Source: Butyrivibrio sp. AE3004
Lineage (GTDB): Bacteria > Bacillota > Clostridia > Lachnospirales > Lachnospiraceae
NCBI RefSeq assembly: GCF_000703165.1
Contig: NZ_JNLQ01000002.1
Coordinates: 372,001-436,000, forward strand
Direction: 5' to 3'
DNA: 64,000 bases
This document shows positions 1-6,584 of the stretch, piece after piece. Positions within the stretch are counted from its first letter, which is position 1. Each line of letters begins with the position of its first letter. The translations under genes were made by a program, and so were the position numbers. The notes under the pieces were generated by a model. The model worked only from the letters and a program-made list of their open reading frames with translations. It did no database searches and was not told the DNA's origin.

Positions 1-57
1 ATCCTTGGTGGAGTTGTCGGATCTGTTGTGGGCTATAAGCTTAACGGGAAAAGATGA
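1..57 (+). CDS. C-terminal fragment of a gene entering from the left edge
   Basis: The first frame is open from base 1 and ends at a TGA at 55-57, giving 18 residues that end in a Gly/Val-rich stretch followed by GYKLNGKR. The glycine-spaced hydrophobic run (ILGGVVGSVVG) resembles the end of a glycine-zipper or membrane-anchored protein. Too little is present to name it. Confidence 0.5.
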   Translation: MLGGVVGSVVGYKLNGKR

Positions 58-236
58 TCATAACACCAAAAGTTACTGAAAAAGAAAAATAAGCATATTT
101 TTTTTGCTGTAAATTGAATTTATCTGAAGACAAAGGTGGATTATATTCGTTATATAAACAAGAGAGCATTTTTGAAGAAAGAGTAGGTGCAGATCACCGT
201 ACCGGTGAGATTAAAGCTGCAAGAAAGGTGTCAGTT

Positions 237-545
237 ATGAATGGAAAGAGGTTATACAAAAGTAACGATAAAAGAATCTGTGGTGTATGCGGAGGAATCG
301 CAGAATATTTCGGAATTGACCCGGTTATTGTAAGGCTCATATGGGGCATTCTGGCATTTGCATGGGGAACCAGCATAGCAGTATATATAGTTCTTGCATT
401 TATAATGGATGATGCTCCTGATTACATTGAATCAAACGAAAACGGGTATGATGAATCAAGGAATATCGAAGAAAAGACAGTCATCAATGCAGAACCGGTT
501 GGTTTCAGACTTAACAATGGAGTTAAGGAAGAAATCTACCGTTGA
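237..545 (+). CDS. PspC-domain small membrane protein
   Basis: This 102-residue protein begins with the PspC signature RLYKSNDKRICGVCGGIAEYF-like block (residues about 3-24), followed by one hydrophobic membrane segment (about 27-56, VIVRLIWGILAF onward) and an acidic soluble tail rich in D, E and N. PspC domains are inner-membrane modules first described in phage-shock responses; in Firmicutes they are small envelope-stress or membrane-associated proteins of uncertain role. The frame is open further upstream to a TTG at 114, but the ATG at 237 is preferred. It is preceded by GAAAGG at suitable spacing, and the conserved domain starts directly after it, whereas the extra 41 residues look unlike anything in the family. 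It is followed by a DUF4342 gene 59 bases on, possibly cotranscribed. Confidence 0.8.
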   Translation: MNGKRLYKSNDKRICGVCGGIAEYFGIDPVIVRLIWGILAFAWGTSIAVYIVLAFIMDDAPDYIESNENGYDESRNIEEKTVINAEPVGFRLNNGVKEEIYR

Positions 546-604
546 TATAGATAAAAATAATAAAAAATTCTAAGTTATGCTGCGAAAACGCAGAAAGGAG
601 AAAA

Positions 605-994
605 ATGAATATAACACTTGAGGCAATTGAAAAGGTAATGGAACTTACAGGAGTTGAGTACAAGGCTGCTAAGGAGGCCCTTGAGAAGACTGAGGGCAAC
701 GTTGATGAGGCAGTAAAGCTTATTCAGCCTGCTACAAAGGACATCGGTGAAGACATTAAGAACCTCATGGATAATCTTAAAAAGACCGTTGAGGAAGGAA
801 ATGTTGACAGAATCCAGATCAAGAAGGATGACGAGATTGTACTTAGTGTTCCTGTAAATGTAGGAATCATCGGTGGTATCCTCGGTCTTGCAGCAGCACC
901 CTGGGCGCTTATTGCAGGATCTGTAGCAGCATTCGGTCTTGGATGCAAGCTTGTTGTTGTGAAGAAAGATGGTACAACAGACGAAGTTAAGTAA
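605..994 (+). CDS. DUF4342 / UBA-like domain protein
   Basis: A 129-residue protein. Residues 1-42 form a UBA-like three-helix segment with the pattern seen in elongation factor Ts and NAC proteins (LTGVEYKAAKEALEKTEGN, then DEAVKLI). A charged linker follows, then a domain with a Gly/Ala-rich hydrophobic stretch (about residues 86-115) and a short KKDGTTDEVK tail. The combination matches DUF4342 proteins, common in Firmicutes and of unknown function; the hydrophobic part may associate with membrane. A strong AGAAAGGAG ribosome binding site sits just before the ATG, and an intrinsic terminator follows directly. Together with the upstream PspC gene it could form a small envelope operon, which is inference from proximity. 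Confidence 0.75.
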   Translation: MNITLEAIEKVMELTGVEYKAAKEALEKTEGNVDEAVKLIQPATKDIGEDIKNLMDNLKKTVEEGNVDRIQIKKDDEIVLSVPVNVGIIGGILGLAAAPWALIAGSVAAFGLGCKLVVVKKDGTTDEVK

Positions 995-1012
995 AACTGA
1001 ATATTTTATATT

Positions 1013-1050
1013 CCCGGAGTTTTGATTTTTTCAATACTCCGGGTTTTTTT
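1013..1050 (+). terminator. Intrinsic terminator after the DUF4342 gene
   Basis: CCCGGAGT and ACTCCGGG arms close a short loop rich in T/A and are followed by seven T residues. It lies 18 bases after the stop codon. Confidence 0.85.
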
Positions 1051-1066
1051 ACGTTATAATATTATA

Positions 1067-1098
1067 GATTCCTGAATGTCTTCAAAAATTCAGGAATC
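1067..1098. repeat. Inverted repeat followed by a short dispersed motif
   Basis: Perfect 11-base arms GATTCCTGAAT / ATTCAGGAATC are separated by 10 bases. Directly after the right arm is CAAGAAGTCAT (1100-1110), an 11-mer also found inside hairpins at 41121-41131 and 44668-44678. Lying before the GNAT gene, it may be an operator, a hairpin, or part of a dispersed element. Confidence 0.5.
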
Positions 1099-1189
1099 GC
1101 AAGAAGTCATACAACATAGTATTGTTGAAATTCTGGAATAGGTAACAGCTCAAAACGATTTATGCCAAAAGGTATTTGTGGAGTGAAAA

Positions 1190-1957
1190 ATGCTTACAAA
1201 TAGTGAGATTAAGGAAATTGCGATAAGACAATCTGCAGAAGATATCGGCTGTAAAGCGGAGGATTTTTTGTCCGGGAAAAATATCGTTTGTCGATTCCGT
1301 TTAGGGAAAAATGCCCGCAGGTATTATAAAGAGCCAATTGCCTGTAACTTTGTTTCTTATGGCAATAATGTGGTTGCTGCTGCAACGGATGAAGTGGCGG
1401 ATTTGGTCTCGGAATATATCAAAAAATATGAGTTTTATCATCTTTTAGAGACTCCAAATATGCACTGGCTTGGAGAAAGACTCGCAGAACGTGGATATAA
1501 GGTATGTTTCATGGCGGAGTATTACCTTCCTGAAGTAGAAAGGATTCCTGATCTGGAATGTGCCTATGAAACAAGGATACTGGGGCAGGAGGATTTTGAG
1601 GGGTTATATCTTCCTGAGTGGAGTAACGCTCTATGCAGTGACCGTAAACAATTGGATGTTCTTGGAATCGGTGCTTATGACAACGACAGGCTGATTGGGT
1701 TTGCAGCATGTTCTGCAGACTGTGATGAGATGTGGCAGATAGGCGTCGATGTTCTTCCTGATTACAGGCAGAAGGGAATTGCATCCGCACTTACAAGCAG
1801 GCTTGCAAAAGAAATTCTTAGCAGAGGGAAGGTGCCTTTTTACTGTTCTGCATGGTCAAATATCAGATCAGCGGGAAATGCAGTTAAAAGCGGTTTTATT
1901 CCTTCATGGGTTGAAATGACGGTAAAACCTGCAAGAACAGTTGATGAGATGAATTAA
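1190..1957 (+). CDS. GNAT-family N-acetyltransferase
   Basis: A 255-residue protein whose C-terminal half is a GNAT fold. Motif A is visible as IGVDVLPDYRQKGIASALT (about residues 184-202), with the R-x-x-G-I/A acetyl-CoA pyrophosphate-binding signature, preceded by a beta-strand GFAACSADCDEMWQ. The N-terminal half (residues 1-130) is a less familiar domain that probably contributes acceptor binding. The substrate cannot be read from sequence; acetyl-CoA-dependent acetylation of an amine in the cytoplasm is the family reaction. GTGGAGTG lies a few bases before the ATG. It is followed 44 bases later by a small hydrolase gene on the same strand, so the two may be cotranscribed. Confidence 0.8.
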   Translation: MLTNSEIKEIAIRQSAEDIGCKAEDFLSGKNIVCRFRLGKNARRYYKEPIACNFVSYGNNVVAAATDEVADLVSEYIKKYEFYHLLETPNMHWLGERLAERGYKVCFMAEYYLPEVERIPDLECAYETRILGQEDFEGLYLPEWSNALCSDRKQLDVLGIGAYDNDRLIGFAACSADCDEMWQIGVDVLPDYRQKGIASALTSRLAKEILSRGKVPFYCSAWSNIRSAGNAVKSGFIPSWVEMTVKPARTVDEMN

Positions 1958-2001
1958 AGAGATTGTGTGAAAAGGGTTAAATTTGGTGAGGTTGATAACA
2001 A

Positions 2002-2580
2002 ATGAGTAAGAAAATAGCAGTTCTTTTCCCGGGGATAGGGTATCATTGTGACAAGCCACTGCTTTATTATTCCAGGAAGCTGGCTAAGCAGTATGATTAT
2101 CGGATAAAAGAAATACAATATGATTTTGACGGTGAAATACTTGATGTGAAGAATAATAAGGCTCGTATGATGGAAGCTATAGAGGAATTCACTCTACAGG
2201 CAAAAGATCAGCTCTCAGAGATTTCTTTTGAAAAATATGACAATATTGTTTTTGTCGGAAAGAGTATTGGAACAGCAATTGCTGCGCGGCTTGCAAGTAA
2301 AAAAGATTTACCGGTAAGGCAGGTAGTTCTCACACCGGTTGAAGATACTCTTAAGAATCTTCCTAAGGAGGATGTAGTAGTTTTTCATGGATTAAGTGAT
2401 CCATGGTGTGAGAATGACATTGTAGAAGATGCGCAGAAAAAAATTGGATTTGAACTTCATCTTATCGAAGATGCGAATCATTCTCTTGAAACGGGAAATG
2501 CATTAAAGGATATAAATATTTTGAAGGAAGTGATAAGGAGAGTTGATGAGTATTTGTCTTATAGTAAGATAACTTCATAA
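2002..2580 (+). CDS. Small alpha/beta-hydrolase
   Basis: A 192-residue cytoplasmic alpha/beta-hydrolase-like protein. The likely nucleophile is Ser in VGKSIGT (about residue 90), the acid Asp in HGLSDPW (about 133), and the base His in DANHSLE (about 153), so a full catalytic triad can be proposed. The N terminus (IAVLFPGIGYHCDKP) supplies the first strand and oxyanion loop. The length is short for the superfamily and fits the minimal, lid-less members. GGTGAGG lies upstream of the ATG. The substrate is unknown. It sits between a GNAT gene and a small hypothetical gene, without a terminator in front. Confidence 0.7.
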   Translation: MSKKIAVLFPGIGYHCDKPLLYYSRKLAKQYDYRIKEIQYDFDGEILDVKNNKARMMEAIEEFTLQAKDQLSEISFEKYDNIVFVGKSIGTAIAARLASKKDLPVRQVVLTPVEDTLKNLPKEDVVVFHGLSDPWCENDIVEDAQKKIGFELHLIEDANHSLETGNALKDINILKEVIRRVDEYLSYSKITS

Positions 2581-2595
2581 ATACTATAAGATAAA

Positions 2596-2640
2596 AAGGC
2601 GCTTCGCTGTGGATACACATCGGTACTAAAGGGATATCAT
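2596..2640 (+). repeat. Degenerate copy of a dispersed intergenic repeat
   Basis: The segment GGCGCTTCGCTGTGGATACAC resembles ACGCTCCGCTATGGATGCGC in the hairpin block near 5895: they share CGCT, CGCT and TGGAT in the same order. A related GGATGCGAGAG hairpin occurs near 61180. Identity as a repeat family is inferred from these matches. Confidence 0.35.
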
Positions 2641-2664
2641 TGAGTTTTATGAGGATAGCGACGG

Positions 2665-2880
2665 ATGTTTTTTAAGAAGAAAACTGCTAAGAAATCATAC
2701 GATAAAGAAAATAAAAGACCGGTAATTAAGGCCAGTATATGCAATGGTGAGCAGGTTGCCGGTTTTCAGGATATCCATACAGGGATATTTGAAGAAGTCA
2801 TGCTGATAAGAAATGCTGAAGATCTGTTTCAATTTAAGAATGAGTATGGAATCGATGGGAACATAGAGAAGATTTACTGA
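2665..2880 (+). CDS. Conserved small hypothetical protein (71 aa)
   Basis: A 71-residue protein with a very basic start (MFFKKKTAKKSYDKENK) followed by a compact beta-rich segment containing ICNGEQVAGFQDIHTGIFEEV and a final stretch DLFQFKNEYGIDGNIEKIY. No signal peptide, membrane segment or catalytic motif is visible. GAGGAT precedes the ATG at a plausible distance. It ends just before a strong bidirectional terminator that separates it from the convergent flavodoxin gene. I do not recognise a function; the organised N-terminal basic patch could bind nucleic acid, but nothing else supports that. Confidence 0.55.
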   Translation: MFFKKKTAKKSYDKENKRPVIKASICNGEQVAGFQDIHTGIFEEVMLIRNAEDLFQFKNEYGIDGNIEKIY

Positions 2881-2936
2881 GGCTTCCTATGAAAATATTG
2901 AGAAAACCTATTCTGTATTAATATAAAAAAATGAGT

Positions 2937-2975
2937 AAGGGTACTGCCGGGGGTTAAGCCCCGGGCAGTACCCTT
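2937..2975. terminator. Bidirectional terminator between convergent genes
   Basis: 17-base arms (AAGGGTACTGCC, then G-rich) pair with one mismatch around a TTAAG loop. It lies between the 71-residue gene and the minus-strand flavodoxin gene and can serve both, though the T tracts are short. Confidence 0.8.
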
Positions 2976-2990
2976 ATAATGTGATAAGTA

Positions 2991-3422
2991 TCATGCATGT
3001 GCAAGTTGTCTTCCAAGATCTTCACACAAAGATATGGCATCCTCATCAGGAGCGCTATTTGCAATTACTCCTTCACCGCCGATTATAGAAGCGCCGGCAC
3101 TAACGAGTCTGTCCTGCCAGTCTCTCATCCATTGACCATCTCCCCAACCATAAGAACCAAACAATGCGACTTTCTTTCCGTTACATTTTGTTTCATAATC
3201 TGCCATGAAGGGTTCTACAGTTCCCTCTTCAAGCACTTCTGCACCCATAGCAGGGCATCCAAAAGCGATTACTGATTCATTTGCAGCATCTGATGGACTG
3301 AGAGAATCAAATGTAGTTACCTCAGCTTCACCACCTGCACTTCTGATACCATCCGCAACAGCATCGGCCATCGCCTGTGTATTTCCGCTTCCGCTCCAAA
3401 AAACAACCTTAACTTTACTCAT
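2991..3422 (-). CDS. Flavodoxin
   Basis: A 143-residue short-chain flavodoxin. The FMN phosphate-binding loop WSGSGNTQ is at about residues 9-16, the second FMN loop region FGCPAMGAE near 54-62 and the third GSYGWGDGQW near 88-97, with tryptophan and tyrosine available to stack on the flavin. It would carry electrons at low potential in the cytoplasm, typically replacing ferredoxin when iron is scarce. Two in-frame ATGs exist; 3422 is preferred over 3434 because AAGGATGAG gives proper spacing to 3422, whereas the SD abuts the first ATG. A 34-base perfect palindrome lies about 50 bases upstream, so metal-dependent repression is likely. The divergent DUF3793/Fur-like pair carries matching operators. 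Confidence 0.9.
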   Translation of the reverse strand: MSKVKVVFWSGSGNTQAMADAVADGIRSAGGEAEVTTFDSLSPSDAANESVIAFGCPAMGAEVLEEGTVEPFMADYETKCNGKKVALFGSYGWGDGQWMRDWQDRLVSAGASIIGGEGVIANSAPDEDAISLCEDLGRQLAHA

Positions 3423-3470
3423 ACTTTTACTCATCCTTTCTTAGCATGTGATAGAATTGGCAATGCTTAT

Positions 3471-3504
3471 GAAAAAGAAGTTAGCATATGCTAACTTCTT
3501 TTTC
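3471..3504. promoter_or_regulatory. 34-bp perfect palindromic operator upstream of flavodoxin
   Basis: The sequence reads the same on both strands for 34 bases with no spacer (left half GAAAAAGAAGTTAGCAT). Its core GTTAG-CATATG-CTAAC matches the half-sites and spacing of two further sites at 3610 and 3706 that face the divergent gene. Such a dyad without a loop suits a dimeric repressor better than a terminator. Confidence 0.75.
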
Positions 3505-3609
3505 AATATATGTATCTGATAATAATTCTCGTATGCCTTTTTAAGACATCATGTAGCGGGAAAGCTGTAATAAAACCTTATAAAAAAGAAAACAGCTCTT
3601 GAAAAAATG

Positions 3610-3625
3610 GTTAGTTGATGCTAAC
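3610..3625. promoter_or_regulatory. GTTAG-N6-CTAAC operator overlapping a promoter
   Basis: GTTAG-TTGATG-CTAAC has the same half-sites and six-base spacing as the flavodoxin palindrome. It ends just before a -10-like TATAAT at 3627-3632, with TTGAAA at 3599-3604 upstream, so a bound protein would block RNA polymerase. The -35 assignment is weak because the spacer would be 22 bases. Confidence 0.65.
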
Positions 3626-3637
3626 ATATAATTCGAA

Positions 3638-3652
3638 TGATAATTTTTATCA
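3638..3652. promoter_or_regulatory. Fur-type box downstream of the -10
   Basis: TGATAAT-T-TTTATCA is a 7-1-7 inverted repeat that differs from the Fur/Per consensus TGATAATNATTATCA at one base. It lies at the expected start of transcription for the TATAAT at 3627. A Fur-family repressor is the natural candidate. Confidence 0.65.
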
Positions 3653-3671
3653 TGACCAAAGTCGATAGATG

Positions 3672-3700
3672 TAAGCCCGTTTTATGCGGGTTTATATTTT
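3672..3700 (+). terminator. Small leader hairpin with T-rich tail
   Basis: TAAGCCCG and CGGGTTTA form an 8-base stem (one G-T pair) around a 7-base loop, followed by a T/A-rich tail. It lies in the 5' leader of the DUF3793 gene and could be a weak terminator or attenuator. Confidence 0.4.
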
Positions 3701-3705
3701 AAAAC

Positions 3706-3727
3706 CAAGTTAGCAATAACTAACTTG
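3706..3727. promoter_or_regulatory. Third GTTAG-N6-CTAAC operator, next to the ribosome binding site
   Basis: CAAGTTAG-CAATAA-CTAACTTG has perfect 8-base arms with the same six-base spacing as the other two sites. It ends 18 bases before the ATG of the DUF3793 gene, so it could act on transcription or, as RNA hairpin, on translation. Confidence 0.65.
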
Positions 3728-3745
3728 TTGAAAGGGAGAGGGACA

Positions 3746-4297
3746 ATGGGGGATCAGATGCTAATCAGGTTATGTTCACCAACACTGGCCGGGTTAAAGA
3801 CCGGGAATCTTTTTACCGTGGATATTGATGATCGTGAGAAGTTTAACAGTGAAGTCCGTGAGTTTAACAGCAGACTTTCAGGAAAAGGAATACGTATGAT
3901 TCCTGTAAAGTATTCTGAGGGATATGTGCTTATTTATCTGTACAGACCGGCCTTTTTGAAAAGAGATCTTGCAAATGAGGAAGCATGTAGGATTTTGAAG
4001 GAAAAAGGATATTCCTACAGAAATGCTGATCAGTGTGTAGCTGAACTTGCAAAGCATTTGGCAAAGGATCCGTCTTTTCCTCACGAGATAGGCCTTTTTC
4101 TTGGTTATCCTGTCGCAGACGTAAGGGGATTCATGAAAAGCCCTGAGGAGGGCGTGAAGTATACGGGATTCTGGAAGGTTTACGGTGACAAGGATGCTGC
4201 ACTTAAAACTTTTGATAAGTATAAAAAGTGTACGGAAATTTACAGCAAGGCCCATAGGAACGGAATATCACTGGAGCAGCTTACAGTTGTGAGCTAA
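3746..4297 (+). CDS. DUF3793 family protein
   Basis: A 183-residue protein with the DUF3793 hallmarks: an N-terminal CSPTLAGLKTGNLF (about residues 10-23), a central HEIGLFLGYPVADVRGF (about 118-134) and a C-terminal FWKVYGD followed by KYKKCT. The function of the family is unknown; it is typically encoded with flavodoxins and iron-transport or Fur-family genes in Clostridia, which fits this place. No membrane segment is visible. The start is set at the ATG at 3746, which follows AAAGGGAGAGG; an upstream TTG at 3725 lies inside an operator palindrome. It is followed 12 bases later by the short Fur-like gene, certainly the same transcript. Two GTTAG-type operators and a Fur box control the promoter region. 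Confidence 0.85.
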   Translation: MGDQMLIRLCSPTLAGLKTGNLFTVDIDDREKFNSEVREFNSRLSGKGIRMIPVKYSEGYVLIYLYRPAFLKRDLANEEACRILKEKGYSYRNADQCVAELAKHLAKDPSFPHEIGLFLGYPVADVRGFMKSPEEGVKYTGFWKVYGDKDAALKTFDKYKKCTEIYSKAHRNGISLEQLTVVS

Positions 4298-4309
4298 GGA
4301 GGCAGGAGG

Positions 4310-4543
4310 ATGGACAATGTGAAAATAGTCGAAGCTTTAAAAGAAAGCGGGATGAGAGTTACTAAACAGAGAATGATTGTCGCAGATGTTATTGCGGATA
4401 ATGACGGAGCCAGCTGTAAAGATATCTGCTGTATTGTGCGTCATAAGGATTCCTCAATTGGTGTTGCCACTGTATACCGAATGATCAAAGCACTTGAGGA
4501 TATCGGAGTTATAGAACGAATAGACATGATAAAGCTTAGATGA
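4310..4543 (+). CDS. Short Fur-like protein (DNA-binding domain only)
   Basis: A 77-residue protein that aligns with the N-terminal winged helix of Fur/Zur/PerR: the helix-turn-helix part GMRVTKQRMIVADVI, then the recognition segment SIGVATVYRMIKALEDIGVIERI (shown broken here at residues about 43-65), corresponding to the family's ISxATVYRxLxxLxExGLI. Full Fur proteins have 130-150 residues; the C-terminal dimerisation domain with the His/Cys metal sites is absent, and the reading frame ends cleanly with no continuation downstream in any frame. AGGAGGCAGGAGG gives a strong ribosome binding site. Either a natural stand-alone DNA-binding protein that acts with a full-length Fur, or a truncated relic. 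Linkage to the DUF3793 gene and the operators suggests autoregulation. Confidence 0.75.
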   Translation: MDNVKIVEALKESGMRVTKQRMIVADVIADNDGASCKDICCIVRHKDSSIGVATVYRMIKALEDIGVIERIDMIKLR

Positions 4544-4616
4544 GGAAAATGAACCTCAAGTCTGCTATAATTAGAAACCGAGGGGAAAAAAGGTTTGAAA
4601 AAGGAGATTTGGGGTA

Positions 4617-5579
4617 ATGAAGAAAAAGAAACTATTAAAGGTACTGGGTATCGTTGCGGGGGTGATAGTGGTCCTGGCAATAGGCGGATCTGTTGCTATG
4701 GGCGGATATATATGTGATCAGATTCTGTATCAGAACAGAAACAATGACACTATTTCTAATAGCGTTAAACAGCTTGAGGTCTATGGATATGATCTTGATG
4801 GTTTTTATAAAAAGTATACAGGAGAAGATATAAGCGCAGAAGCTGAAGACGGAAACATTGTGCCTGCAACATATTTTGACAACGGAAGTGATGAATGCGT
4901 AGTTCTTGTTCATGGAGCAGGCGGTGACCGCGTAGCTGTATACCCTCAAGCAGAAGCATATCTTGACAGAGGTTATGATGTTATAGCGCTTGACCAAAGG
5001 GGAAGCGGAGTTAATCCCGATCCCAAGGTTACATTTGGAATTCATGAAAAGCGTGATGTAAAGGCACTTGTTAAATATGCAAGAGAGAATCTTGGTAATG
5101 ATAAAGTTATTGTGCATGGCCAGTCCATGGGCGGAATGACAACTGCATTATATGCATCAGATGTTACGCCCGGAGATGTTGATGCAGCAGATGCAGTAAT
5201 CTGTGACAGCCCTGTTCCCGGAATGGAGGCATTTTTGAGACTAATGTTTGGAGATGGTCCGGAGGGGGCATATTCTGGAATGAGTAATTATCTCATTGCG
5301 GTAACTAAAACCTATATGAAGCTGTTTCACGGCATTGATTTTGCAGATGGTGACACAGTAAAAGTCGTTCAAAACGATAAACTTCCTACGATGATAGTTG
5401 TCTCCGATAAGGATGAGGTATGTCTTCCTGAGATGGTTGAGGAAGTATACGATAATGTTGGAAGCGATATCAAGACGGAGGTTCACGTTGATAGTGCTCA
5501 CATAGAAGGCATAATCGATGATAAGGATTATTATATGGAGCAGGTACGTGCCTTCCTTGAGCCTTTGGGACTATACTGA
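4617..5579 (+). CDS. Membrane-anchored alpha/beta-hydrolase
   Basis: A 320-residue protein with a basic start (MKKKKLLK), one hydrophobic anchor (about residues 8-32) and an extracellular alpha/beta-hydrolase domain. Visible elements are the oxyanion loop LVHGAGGDR (about 97-105), DQRGSG, the nucleophile elbow GQSMGG (about 168-173), the acid in VSDKDEV (about 262-268) and the base in VDSAHIEG (about 293-300). It therefore keeps a complete Ser-Asp-His triad and probably hydrolyses an ester or peptide at the cell surface. The arrangement matches the family often annotated as alpha/beta hydrolases of the YtaP/YqkD kind. It follows the Fur-like gene by 73 bases and is ended by an intrinsic terminator. 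Confidence 0.8.
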   Translation: MKKKKLLKVLGIVAGVIVVLAIGGSVAMGGYICDQILYQNRNNDTISNSVKQLEVYGYDLDGFYKKYTGEDISAEAEDGNIVPATYFDNGSDECVVLVHGAGGDRVAVYPQAEAYLDRGYDVIALDQRGSGVNPDPKVTFGIHEKRDVKALVKYARENLGNDKVIVHGQSMGGMTTALYASDVTPGDVDAADAVICDSPVPGMEAFLRLMFGDGPEGAYSGMSNYLIAVTKTYMKLFHGIDFADGDTVKVVQNDKLPTMIVVSDKDEVCLPEMVEEVYDNVGSDIKTEVHVDSAHIEGIIDDKDYYMEQVRAFLEPLGLY

Positions 5580-5654
5580 CAAATAAGGGGTAAATTCATT
5601 TTAGATTATTACAACATTTATATTTTTAGATCATTATGAGAGAATCGACAAATG

Positions 5655-5689
5655 CTCTGCCGTTAAATATAGCGGTAGAGTGTTTTTTT
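5655..5689 (+). terminator. Intrinsic terminator
   Basis: CTCTGCCG pairs with CGGTAGAG (one G-T pair) around a 10-base AT loop and is followed by TG and seven T residues. It ends the alpha/beta-hydrolase transcript. Confidence 0.8.
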
Positions 5690-5710
5690 GTTTATAATGT
5701 AAGGGTTGTG

Positions 5711-5744
5711 CACTCCAAATCATGTTTGTAAATGCTTTGGAGTG
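5711..5744. repeat. Inverted repeat CACTCCAAA/TTTGGAGTG
   Basis: Perfect 9-base arms are separated by 16 bases. It lies 34 bases before the sensor-kinase remnant and may mark its former promoter or operator. Confidence 0.4.
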
Positions 5745-5778
5745 AAGATGAAATGGGTTTTTGGCGGTAGGTTAAGAA

Positions 5779-5862
5779 ATGCGTGCTAAGAAAATTATTG
5801 AATTCATATATGACTGGCTCAACGACTTAAGTATCAAGAACAAGCTGTTTCTTGTTCAATAG
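5779..5862 (+). pseudogene. N-terminal remnant of a sensor histidine kinase
   Basis: The ATG opens a 27-codon frame reading MRAKKIIEFIYDW and then LSIKNKLFLVQ before a TAG. The pattern of a short basic-aromatic start followed by LSIKNKLFL is the typical beginning of YesM/LytS-type or Cache sensor kinases just before their first membrane helix. The frame stops inside the left arm of an 18-base inverted repeat, so the rest of the gene seems to have been lost or replaced by the repeat block. The identification rests on a short stretch only. Confidence 0.5.
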
Positions 5863-5989
5863 GAAATTCCTCCGAATTTCCTATTGAACAAAAAACGCTC
5901 CGCTATGGATGCGCACTCGCGCGTAAGGTATATGTTGCATAAATGCAACCGCGCTCGGCGCGAGCATGTTGCGAGCAACATGCTTTTTT
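5852..5989. repeat. Hairpin-rich intergenic repeat block
   Basis: Four dyads follow each other: 18-base perfect arms at 5852-5869 and 5874-5891 (loop CTCC); GTTGCAT-aa-ATGCAAC at 5934-5949; CGCGC-tcg-GCGCG at 5950-5962; and GCATGTTGC-ga-GCAACATGC at 5964-5983, which is followed by six T residues and can act as a terminator. The GC-rich part CGCTCCGCTATGGATGCGC differs in composition from its surroundings and is echoed in degenerate form near 2600 and 61180, as expected for a dispersed non-coding element. Confidence 0.65.
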
Positions 5990-6056
5990 ATGAACCAGAA
6001 ATATGTAGTATACTAATCATATGAATTGCACGATAAAACTTAGTAAAGAGGAAAAT

Positions 6057-6563
6057 ATGAAGAAAGATAATATTATACTTATTGGAATGCCGACTTCAGG
6101 TAAGAGCACCATGGGTGTTGTACTTGCAAAAATACTTGGATACAACTTCGTTGATGCAGATCTGGTGATACAAAAGCGGGAAGGGAAAAAGCTATCCGAA
6201 ATCATCGAAGAACAGGGAATTGAGAGATTCATTGAGATTGAGAACAGAATTAATTCAGAGATTGAGGAAGAAAAGAGCGTCATTGCTACCGGGGGTAGTG
6301 TGGTTTACGGAAAAGAGGCAATGGAGCATTATAAGAATATCGGTAAGATTGTCTATCTTAAGCTTGATATGGAAGAACTGACAAACCGTCTCCATGATGC
6401 TAAGCAGCGAGGCGTAGTAATGAAAGAAGGCCAGACACTTTCATCTCTTTATGATGAGAGAAGCTCACTTTATGAAAAATATGCAGACATTACTATTGAT
6501 GAAAAAAATCATAACCTTGAGGAAGTGGTAGAGCTTACCCTGGAAGCGCTTGGGATGAATTGA
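6057..6563 (+). CDS. aroK: Shikimate kinase
   Basis: A 168-residue P-loop kinase. The Walker A loop GMPTSGKST is at about residues 10-18, the shikimate-binding DADLVI follows at 32-37 (family DxD), and the central TGGSVV (about 79-84) corresponds to the GGG motif, here with Ser as third residue. The lid region with arginines follows (NRLHDAKQRGV). The enzyme phosphorylates shikimate at the 3-hydroxyl using ATP in the aromatic amino acid pathway. The start is placed at the ATG at 6057 after AAAGAGG; the frame is open to an ATG at 6021 without a binding site. The Ser in the glycine motif leaves a small chance that it is a related small-molecule kinase. No other aro gene is nearby. Confidence 0.8.
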   Translation: MKKDNIILIGMPTSGKSTMGVVLAKILGYNFVDADLVIQKREGKKLSEIIEEQGIERFIEIENRINSEIEEEKSVIATGGSVVYGKEAMEHYKNIGKIVYLKLDMEELTNRLHDAKQRGVVMKEGQTLSSLYDERSSLYEKYADITIDEKNHNLEEVVELTLEALGMN

Positions 6564-6584
6564 TAATAGATGAGGAGGTATCTT

